Below, one piece after another: positions 57,236 through 64,000 of a stretch of 64,000 nucleotides of DNA. Within the stretch, counting starts at the first letter, position 1. The number at the start of each line of letters is the position of its first letter. The notes beneath the pieces were generated by a model. That model was not told the origin of the DNA, made no database searches, and worked only from the letters and a program-made list of their open reading frames with translations. Position numbers and translations under genes: made by a program. The stretch comes from Candidatus Cloacimonadota bacterium (GTDB taxonomy: Bacteria; Cloacimonadota; Cloacimonadia; Cloacimonadales; Cloacimonadaceae), in NCBI GenBank assembly GCA_030154085.1, contig JASKKR010000003.1, positions 1-64,000 of the forward strand, written 5' to 3'.

Positions 57236-60010
57236 TTAGAAGCGATAATCCAGGGAAAGGCGGATGGTATTTTCACTGTGTTCCACCCGGTCAAAGTATG
57301 TGAGCTGGTCAGTGAGATTGCTGTGATTGGGATCGTTGTTCTGGCGAATTCTCAGCTCTTTATCCTGATAAGTTTTATTTTTAAACTTAAGATTCATATA
57401 CATATTGTTTGAAATGCGGCTGGAAAAGGCGACCCATGCTTTTGCGCCTTTTTCACCCATGAAGTCGATTTCCATATCTTCCCAGTCCCAATGAGAAATC
57501 CCGTGACCATACCAGTAGATAAATGACCCCTGCATTTTGAGAGAAGAATTGAAGTTGTGGGTATAATTAACGCCAATATAGTCACCAGTCATCAAAGTCA
57601 TTGCTGCCGCCATAGTATTGTTTCCTGGTTCAGCAGGATATGTAAGAGAAGTGTACGGAGGGCTTAACACAGTGTTGTAGCGATATTCCAGTTCCAAGAA
57701 GTCTCGGTTTGACAGGAAGGTGCGGACAGCGAGAGTATATTCATTGGTCTTTGAAACGCCTCTATCGGCAAGATCGTCATAGCGATTTACCTGATTTTTA
57801 TAGCGCAATCTCAAGCCCAATTGATATAAGGGGCGAAATTCCAATTCACTTTGGAAACGGACGGATCTGCGGCCATCACTGAGCCTTTCCCAGAGATCCA
57901 GATAGCTGCGTCCCACTGTGAAGTAGTTATTGAATTTGTAGCGGGTTTCAAAGTATATGCCACGCTCAGGCTGACTTTGATTGCTATTCTGTAAGATATC
58001 TGAGATTGTGGGATTTGTGAGGGCATATATATTCTTTTCTAAGATAGTATCATTAAAGCGTTCATGTTCGGAGAAGCTATTACTGTATGGGTTTTCAAAA
58101 TTCACATCATAGTTTCTGAACATGGAAATGAAGTATAGATTTTCAAATTGGGTGTGAGCGCTCACCAAATAGGCTTTTGGATCATCGCCTAATTTGAAGT
58201 CATCACCGTCGACTGAAAGCTCAGCATACTCGCCCTGAATCGAAGTGTTTCCCAAGACCGTTCCGGCATCAAAGCCGATTACACGGCGATAGTCTCTACT
58301 ATAGCTATCAGTCTGGGTGCTATACATATTTGAGACTTCTGAGTTGAGCGCTTTTTGCAGCTTTGTATAATAATATGAATCTCGGATAATGGTCGGCAAG
58401 AGCTGATTGAAATCCGGGACTATAAGGTGAGCATTGTCATAGAGCGCTGTGTAGGTGGTGAATCCCAGATGTGTGCCGATGATTGGGCTCACCTGCAGAT
58501 GAGTGCCCCAGAGCTTTTCTCTCATGGCATCTTTGCGAGTAGCAAGATTGATGTATGGCATGGCAAAGGGGGTGTAGTTTTGTCCGGGTCCAGGAGTTGG
58601 ATTGAGTACGTCGTTGAAGACAGCTTCGGCTTCCATCATGGTCTCATTGTCATAGGGGAGAGTGGGATTTATATAGCTAAAGAGCTTCCGTTTGTCAGCA
58701 TGTACAACACTGCCATCATCATATGTATAATGACGGACATTATTTTCGACGTAGTATTGACCGGTTTCGTCACTGAACACGTCGTTGCCAAAATCATCAC
58801 GCATCACATAACTGCCATCTGGATTGATATATGCCAAGGCATCTTTTTTATCATCAGAGACGAAGAAAGAAGCGCCAAAGTGAGGGTTTTTAATCTCGAT
58901 TGCAGCACCACGCAGGGCATATTCCTGTGTACGGGAAAGGTCTGGAGTGATACCCATGATTCGCTTGCTAAAGCCAAAACCTGTCTTGCGAGCACTGTAG
59001 AAGTCCGTATTTTCCATTACCAAACCTTCCCCATAGGTTGCACGGTAGTGACCAATATAGAGCTTTAAAGCAGTGTTATCCAGCCACGGGAGATTGGTGT
59101 TTTCATAGCCAGCATAGTATTTACTATTTGTGATCATATCGCGATCAGTGCCGCTATCTTCCGAGGAGAAGAGCAGCCCCTCATTGGCCTTGGGGGAGTA
59201 GTTCATGAAGCCAGCTTTGATATTGTTCCCATAGCGCATGCGGAGCTTTAAGATCATGTCTGGTTGAACTTGGTCTACATTAAAATAGCCCCAGTAGGAA
59301 TTGCGTTTGTCATGAGGGACAGTGACCCAGTCGTTTCCGAAGCTTTTTGGCACGAAGGCTTCATGTAGCATATCGTATTGCCCTTCTTCATAGGGGCGGG
59401 TGTAATATTGCACCTGTGCATCAAACATTATGCGGTTTTTGACCGGGGGCTCACTAAAATATACGTAGTTTCTGAGGTTTGTGTAGCCATAATATGAGAG
59501 ACCGGGAGTATTCCTGAGATCACGTGTATCAGAGATGGTGTCTCCTCTGGCTACACGCTTTAAGATCGACACAGCATCGATAGCAGATACGTTGGGGAGA
59601 CTGATGAAGTCATCAAAATGCATACGGTTGACGTTTTGTGGAGTCATCAAGTAGTCCTGCCAGACATCGGCCATACCCTCGGATGCACCTTCATTGTTGT
59701 CCAGGCGCTCGAGAAAGTCACGAATCTCCTGCCTGCGGATAGAAACTTCGTCTGTCTCAGTATAGATCGAGACCACTACTAAAGGTTTTAGACTATCCAA
59801 AGTCTTTTGATCAATAGATGGAATCTCTCTCAGATCATAGATGCTATCAAAGATCTTAACAAAGGTCCTGTACTCATAGATGTCTCTCGCCTGAGCTTCC
59901 GTGATGGGAAGCTGCATTAGTTCTTGCAAGGAAGCTGTATTCAGATCCACCTTGGCAGCGAGAAAGCCTATGCACCCTAGGGCAAAAAGCATCAAAAAGA
60001 ACTTTTTCAT
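57236..60010 (-). CDS. Helix-hairpin-helix protein with large outer-membrane beta-barrel
   Basis: 924 aa. After a signal peptide (FFLMLFALGCIGFLAA), residues about 20-75 form a ComEA-like helix-hairpin-helix: VDLNTASLQELMQLPITEAQARDIYEYR, shown in part as the LNTAS-x-x-EL-x-x-LP pattern, and a second HhH-like turn at REIPSIDQKTLDSLKP. A third lies near residue 135 (FISLPNVSAIDAVSILKRV). The remaining about 750 residues alternate aromatic strands typical of a beta-barrel and end in LSLDYRF. Similar HhH-plus-barrel proteins exist in the Bacteroidetes/Chlorobi group. Together with the type IV pilus, a DNA-uptake role is possible but unproven. GATAAGGAT precedes the ATG. Confidence 0.75.
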   Translation of the reverse strand: MKKFFLMLFALGCIGFLAAKVDLNTASLQELMQLPITEAQARDIYEYRTFVKIFDSIYDLREIPSIDQKTLDSLKPLVVVSIYTETDEVSIRRQEIRDFLERLDNNEGASEGMADVWQDYLMTPQNVNRMHFDDFISLPNVSAIDAVSILKRVARGDTISDTRDLRNTPGLSYYGYTNLRNYVYFSEPPVKNRIMFDAQVQYYTRPYEEGQYDMLHEAFVPKSFGNDWVTVPHDKRNSYWGYFNVDQVQPDMILKLRMRYGNNIKAGFMNYSPKANEGLLFSSEDSGTDRDMITNSKYYAGYENTNLPWLDNTALKLYIGHYRATYGEGLVMENTDFYSARKTGFGFSKRIMGITPDLSRTQEYALRGAAIEIKNPHFGASFFVSDDKKDALAYINPDGSYVMRDDFGNDVFSDETGQYYVENNVRHYTYDDGSVVHADKRKLFSYINPTLPYDNETMMEAEAVFNDVLNPTPGPGQNYTPFAMPYINLATRKDAMREKLWGTHLQVSPIIGTHLGFTTYTALYDNAHLIVPDFNQLLPTIIRDSYYYTKLQKALNSEVSNMYSTQTDSYSRDYRRVIGFDAGTVLGNTSIQGEYAELSVDGDDFKLGDDPKAYLVSAHTQFENLYFISMFRNYDVNFENPYSNSFSEHERFNDTILEKNIYALTNPTISDILQNSNQSQPERGIYFETRYKFNNYFTVGRSYLDLWERLSDGRRSVRFQSELEFRPLYQLGLRLRYKNQVNRYDDLADRGVSKTNEYTLAVRTFLSNRDFLELEYRYNTVLSPPYTSLTYPAEPGNNTMAAAMTLMTGDYIGVNYTHNFNSSLKMQGSFIYWYGHGISHWDWEDMEIDFMGEKGAKAWVAFSSRISNNMYMNLKFKNKTYQDKELRIRQNNDPNHSNLTDQLTYFDRVEHSENTIRLSLDYRF

Positions 60011-60298
60011 CGCATATCCTTATCTTTCACGTTTTTCATTATCCAAATGTTTATTCCTAAATCTAAGCAAAATATCACTATGAGCACATCCTAAAAATCG
60101 CTCATTATCTGTAAAGCTATTTTTTTAAAAAATCGCAATCGTCCTCTATCCTGATAGCATGGGATTCGGGCTTGGCGAGCCCAGGATCTTGCCTCATTCG
60201 CAAGAAAAATGATCTGGCAGTGCCCCAGGCTCAATTTAACTTGACACAGGCAATAATATTGGAAAACTTGCAAGAGAACTTTTTAAAGGGGAAACACC

Positions 60299-61333
60299 AT
60301 GCGCAAGATCATAGTCCTCTTCTATGGCTTCCTTTGCTGTTGTTGCCTTTTAGGAGCCAAAGGGATGGGAAGTCAACGCCCGATCTGGGTGGATAATCCA
60401 TCAGCGGAGTATAATCCTCTGCAATATCTCAGCGCAGTTGGCTTTGGGTCTAGCCGCTCCACCGCTGAAGACAATGCTCGAGCAAATTTGGCTCGCATAT
60501 TCGAAAGTAAAATATCAAGCGAGAGCCGGCATGAAGAGCGGTATTCGGAACTCATTACTTCTTCCGATGCTAATTTTAGCAATCAAACTGATCAAAAAAC
60601 CCAGGTGCGAGTATTAAGCTCGCTTACGCTTAGTAACGTGCAGGTTGGCAAGAGCTGGACTGATGAGCTTGGGCATGTCTATGTTCTGGTATATCTGCAT
60701 CGAAATTCCACGGCAGAACTTCATCATAGTAAGATTCAGGACAATAGCAAAAAGATTATGGCATATCTTGAGCGTGCCTTAGAAGAAGATGGTCAGTGGG
60801 AAAACTACGCACTGCTTGCCGCAGCGGATGAACTGAATCGAGAAAATCAAGAACTCATTGCACAGCTTCGCATCATCAGTACTGGTGATGCCGGGCTAAT
60901 TTCCACCAGCTTGCCCTATGATTCAGAAGTGCTTAGCATGCAGACCCAAGCAGCAGGTGCTCGAATCAGCTTTAAGGTGGTGTGTGATAATAAAGAAGGG
61001 CTCGCCTTGCTGCCACTGATCAGAGAAGTGATCACAAATCTTGGCTTTAGAATATCTGATGATGCGGATAACATAGTGCGATATACATATAGCACCGAAG
61101 AACTGAGTCTGGACAATCCCCGCAACAAATATATCCGCTATCAAATTAACATCTCAGTTTCGGATAGCCATGCGCAACAGATCTTCAATTTCACGGATTC
61201 AGGGCGGGAAGCACACTTCACCTTCCAAGATGCGAGAGAACGGGCAATGCGCACTGCCTCAAGCAAGATCACCGGGGAATTTAACAAAAAGCTGCATGAT
61301 TATCTTGCCTCCAAAGCTATGATCTCAAATTAG
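60299..61333 (+). CDS. LPP20-like exported protein
   Basis: 344 aa. Signal peptide with a Cys-rich end (FLCCCCLLGA), possibly a lipobox variant. The opening of the mature part, RPIWVDNPS...LSAVGFG...AEDNARANLARIFES, is the LPP20 pattern (P-x-W-x-x-P followed by a hydrophobic strand, G-x-G and A-x-x-x-A-x-x-x-L). C-terminal half has two beta-alpha units (for example SDDADNIVRYTYSTEEL). Function of the family is poorly known, linked with outer-membrane or flagellar-associated lipoproteins. AAAGGGGAA precedes the ATG. TTGACA at 60241-60246 lies upstream. Confidence 0.72.
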   Translation: MRKIIVLFYGFLCCCCLLGAKGMGSQRPIWVDNPSAEYNPLQYLSAVGFGSSRSTAEDNARANLARIFESKISSESRHEERYSELITSSDANFSNQTDQKTQVRVLSSLTLSNVQVGKSWTDELGHVYVLVYLHRNSTAELHHSKIQDNSKKIMAYLERALEEDGQWENYALLAAADELNRENQELIAQLRIISTGDAGLISTSLPYDSEVLSMQTQAAGARISFKVVCDNKEGLALLPLIREVITNLGFRISDDADNIVRYTYSTEELSLDNPRNKYIRYQINISVSDSHAQQIFNFTDSGREAHFTFQDARERAMRTASSKITGEFNKKLHDYLASKAMISN

Positions 61334-61466
61334 CGCAATCTCTAAAGTCGCACTATTATATTTTCCTCCATAATGCAGTAGGCTTAATCAGCTCAGATGT
61401 GCCATATTCTGTGATTCTTTAATATCTACAGTAACCGTGAAAGTTGGGGCTGTGTTTAAAAGTATT

Positions 61467-61488
61467 TGACAAAATCCTGTCTATAAAA
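61467..61488 (+). promoter_or_regulatory. TTGACA / TATAAA pair with 10-bp spacing
   Basis: TTGACA at 61467-61472 and TATAAA at 61483-61488 are 10 bp apart, 54 bp before the ppdK start codon. It shares AAATCCTG-like bases between the boxes with the similar pair at 40545 (AAATCATG). Nothing else is seen in the 208 bp between the LPP20 gene and ppdK. Confidence 0.4.
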
Positions 61489-61541
61489 GATCTTGATAAA
61501 ACGTATAAATAAGTTTATACATTGCTTTAAATGGAGGATAA

Positions 61542-64000
61542 ATGACTGAAACAAAACGTGTGTACCTTTTTGGTAACGGACACGCCGAAGGGAAAGCCGA
61601 AATGAAGAATCTTCTGGGTGGAAAAGGTGCAAACCTTGCTGAGATGAACCTTATCGGAGTTCCTGTACCCCCCGGATTTACGATCACAACTGATGCATGT
61701 ATTGAATATACCAAGATTGGTAGAGAGAAGCTTCGCCAGCTCCTCACTGATGATGTAAAAGCTGCTGTGAAACATGTTGAGAACTTGATGGGTATGCAAT
61801 TTGGTTCAAATGAGAATCCCTTATTGGTCTCAGTTCGCAGTGGTGCCAGAGCTTCGATGCCTGGCATGATGGACACCATCCTGAATCTGGGCATGAATGA
61901 CAATGCCGTGCAAGGCATCATCAAAAAGACCCATAATGAGCGCTTTGCTTGGGACAGTTATCGTCGCTTTGTCCAGATGTATGGCGATGTAGTTTTGGGA
62001 CTAAAACCCCAGAATAAGGAAGAGGAAGACCCCTTTGAAGTTATCATTGACCAGATGAAAGCTGAAAAAGGCGTGAAGAATGACCTCGAATTGAATAGTG
62101 AAGATCTCAAAAAGCTGGTCTCACTGTTTAAAAAAGCTGTGAAAGATAATACCGGTCACGATTTTCCAGATGATCCTTGGGAACAGCTCTGGGGAGCCAT
62201 TTTTGCAGTTTTTGACAGTTGGAATAATGATCGGGCTATATATTATCGTCAGATCAATGGTATTCCACATGAATGGGGCACAGCTGTCAATGTCCAAGCC
62301 ATGGTCTTCGGGAATATGGGAGATACCAGTGCCACTGGCGTTGCATTCACTCGTGATGCTGCGACTGGAGAAAAAATATTTAACGGTGAATACCTCATCA
62401 ATGCCCAAGGGGAAGATGTGGTAGCCGGAATTCGGACTCCTCAACAGATCACCAAAGAGGGCTCTAAACGCTGGGCAAAACTGGCTGGAATCAGCGAAGA
62501 AGAACGCGCCGCCAAATACCCGTCTTTAGAAGAAACCATGCCGGATGTATATAAAGAACTATATGAGATTCAGCATAAATTGGAACAACACGCCCGGGAT
62601 ATGCAAGACATAGAATTTACCATCCAGGAAGGTAAGTTATGGCTATTACAAACCCGTAATGGAAAGCGTACTGGCTTTGCCATGGTCAAGATTGCTGTGG
62701 ATATGTTAAACGAAGGCTTGATTGATGAAAAAACCGCACTGTTGCGGATGGAACCCAACAAGCTCGATGAGCTTTTACATCCTGTATTCAGTAAAGCAGC
62801 GCTGGCTAATGCTAATGTGATAGCCAAGGGTTTGCCTGCTTCTCCGGGTGCAGCCACCGGTCAGATCGTTTTCTTTGCTGATGATGCCGAAGCATGGGCA
62901 AAACAGGACAAACAGGTAATCCTGGTGCGCATTGAGACTTCTCCGGAAGATTTGCGCGGCATGAATGTTGCCAAGGGTATCCTGACCGCGCGGGGAGGAA
63001 TGACTTCCCATGCAGCAGTAGTTGCACGTGGCATGGGTAAATGTTGTGTATCTGGAGCTGGTAACTTGGTCATAAATTACAAAGCACGCACCATGACTGT
63101 GGACGGCAAAACCTATAAAGAAGGGGATTGGATCTCTCTCAATGGTTCCACCGGTCAGGTGTTGGAAGGCAAGCTTGAGACCCAGGATCCCGAACTCAGT
63201 GGTGAGTTTGCTACTCTCATGGCACTGGCAGATAAATACACCAAGATGAAAGTGCGCACCAATGCTGATACTCCCAATGACGCCAAAGTTGCCCGCAATT
63301 TTGGTGCTGAGGGCATAGGTCTTTGCCGCACTGAGCACATGTTCTTTGATGGCAACCGTATCAAAGCGATGCGAGAAATGATCTTGGCCGATGATGAGAC
63401 AGGACGCCGCAAAGCTCTGGATAAATTGTTGCCCATGCAACGCAGTGATTTTGAAGGTATCTTTACGGCAATGGATGGTTTCCCAGTTACTATTCGTCTT
63501 TTGGATCCACCCTTGCACGAATTTGTCCCCCACGAGGAAGCTGCTCAAGCGGAGATTGCCAAAGAGCTGGGCATAGATGTCAAAAAAGTGAAAGAACGGG
63601 TGGATTCACTGCATGAATTTAATCCCATGCTGGGACACCGTGGTTGCCGCTTAGGCAATACCTATCCAGAAATCACCGAGATGCAAGCTAGAGCTATTAT
63701 CGAAGCTGCTATCAACGTCCAAAAAAAGGGCGTAAAAGTACTTCCTGAAATCATGGTACCATTGGTTGGCACTCTTGCTGAATTCAAGTTGCAGGAAAGC
63801 ATAATCCGTGAAACCGCGGAAGCAGTGTTCAAAGAAACTGGTCAAAAAGTGGATTACCTGGTAGGAACTATGATTGAGATCCCCAGGGCTGCTTTAACTG
63901 CTGACCAAATAGCCGAGAATGCCGAATTCTTTAGCTTTGGCACCAATGATCTTACGCAGATGACCTTTGGTTATAGCCGCGATGATGCTGGCACATTCTT
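61542..64000 (+). CDS. ppdK: Pyruvate, phosphate dikinase (3' end beyond the window)
   Basis: 819 complete codons are present and the gene runs off the window; the family is about 870-900 aa. The N-terminal nucleotide-binding domain starts KNLLGGKGANLAEM (about residues 22-35) and contains SVRSGARASMPGMMDTILNLG and QTRNGKRT. The central swivelling domain has the phospho-His motif ARGGMTSHAAVVARGMGK (near residue 490). The C-terminal PEP/pyruvate TIM barrel is recognised by GLCRTEHMFF and SFGTNDLTQMTFG. The catalytic Cys of the barrel is outside the window. Reversible PEP formation from pyruvate, ATP and phosphate, typical of anaerobes. The ATG follows GGAGG. Confidence 0.96.
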   Translation, partial: MTETKRVYLFGNGHAEGKAEMKNLLGGKGANLAEMNLIGVPVPPGFTITTDACIEYTKIGREKLRQLLTDDVKAAVKHVENLMGMQFGSNENPLLVSVRSGARASMPGMMDTILNLGMNDNAVQGIIKKTHNERFAWDSYRRFVQMYGDVVLGLKPQNKEEEDPFEVIIDQMKAEKGVKNDLELNSEDLKKLVSLFKKAVKDNTGHDFPDDPWEQLWGAIFAVFDSWNNDRAIYYRQINGIPHEWGTAVNVQAMVFGNMGDTSATGVAFTRDAATGEKIFNGEYLINAQGEDVVAGIRTPQQITKEGSKRWAKLAGISEEERAAKYPSLEETMPDVYKELYEIQHKLEQHARDMQDIEFTIQEGKLWLLQTRNGKRTGFAMVKIAVDMLNEGLIDEKTALLRMEPNKLDELLHPVFSKAALANANVIAKGLPASPGAATGQIVFFADDAEAWAKQDKQVILVRIETSPEDLRGMNVAKGILTARGGMTSHAAVVARGMGKCCVSGAGNLVINYKARTMTVDGKTYKEGDWISLNGSTGQVLEGKLETQDPELSGEFATLMALADKYTKMKVRTNADTPNDAKVARNFGAEGIGLCRTEHMFFDGNRIKAMREMILADDETGRRKALDKLLPMQRSDFEGIFTAMDGFPVTIRLLDPPLHEFVPHEEAAQAEIAKELGIDVKKVKERVDSLHEFNPMLGHRGCRLGNTYPEITEMQARAIIEAAINVQKKGVKVLPEIMVPLVGTLAEFKLQESIIRETAEAVFKETGQKVDYLVGTMIEIPRAALTADQIAENAEFFSFGTNDLTQMTFGYSRDDAGTF

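Noticed and set aside
60168-60204. Two small tandem hairpins (GGGCT/AGCCC and CTTGC/GCAAG) upstream of the LPP20-like gene
   Set aside because: Stems of only 5 bp with no T-run in the useful direction and no match to a known riboswitch; too weak to call.

Overview
The window is a densely coded stretch of a diderm (outer-membrane-bearing) bacterial chromosome. It carries BamA, BamD, SurA/PpiD-type chaperones, a pilus secretin, a PorV/FadL-like barrel protein and many lipoproteins. The gene set (compact type IV pilus operon, ETF-alpha fused to ferredoxin, pyruvate phosphate dikinase, Ig-like surface lipoproteins) and the moderate GC content suggest a member of the FCB group, possibly Cloacimonadota. 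That assignment is inference: there is no rRNA or tRNA in the window to test it, and I see no phage, insertion sequence or CRISPR array.

Layout. 0.1-2.2 kb (-): a periplasmic peptidyl-prolyl isomerase with a TPR tail. 2.6-16.9 kb (+): a nearly complete type IV pilus locus behind a good sigma-54-type promoter: major pilin, pilT, three pilin-like or PilX-like genes, pilM-N-O-P-like, pilQ, a large Ig-domain lipoprotein, pilB and pilC, closed by a terminator. 17.4-20.4 kb (+): ferredoxin-fused ETF alpha, an amidohydrolase and queE. 20.5-29.6 kb (-): ispF, an enlarged glmS homologue, ispD, a radical SAM gene, bamA and a PpiD/SurA-like gene. 29.9-33.4 kb (+): a lipoprotein and an M16 protease. 33.6-36.5 kb (-): fur-feoB-feoA iron uptake. 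36.9-38.8 kb (+): an unusual ECF-type transporter whose ATPase is represented by two very short, complementary proteins. 39.1-40.5 kb (-): a VOC domain fused to a D-2-hydroxyacid dehydrogenase. 40.6-47.1 kb (+): a WecA/TagO-like transferase, an MBL hydrolase, three envelope proteins and a UvrD/PcrA helicase. 47.3-53.0 kb (-): nadD, bamD, an unknown membrane protein, cpoB, M18 aminopeptidase, greA and a HEAT-like protein. 53.6-60.0 kb (-): flavodoxin, 5'-nucleotidase, PorV-like protein and a helix-hairpin-helix/beta-barrel protein. 60.3-61.3 kb (+): an LPP20-like protein. 61.5 kb to the end (+): pyruvate phosphate dikinase, cut by the window edge.

How it fits together. Much of the window builds the envelope: BamA/BamD and periplasmic foldases insert outer-membrane proteins, the pilus locus makes a retractile fibre, and the helix-hairpin-helix barrel protein could be part of a DNA-uptake route using that pilus (inference). 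The most unusual items are a dispersed intergenic repeat of about 100 bp in four copies, with a conserved hairpin and a compensatory change in an inner helix, and the split ECF ATPase pair, in which one protein has Walker A/B but no LSGGQ and its neighbour has LSGGQ but no Walker A.
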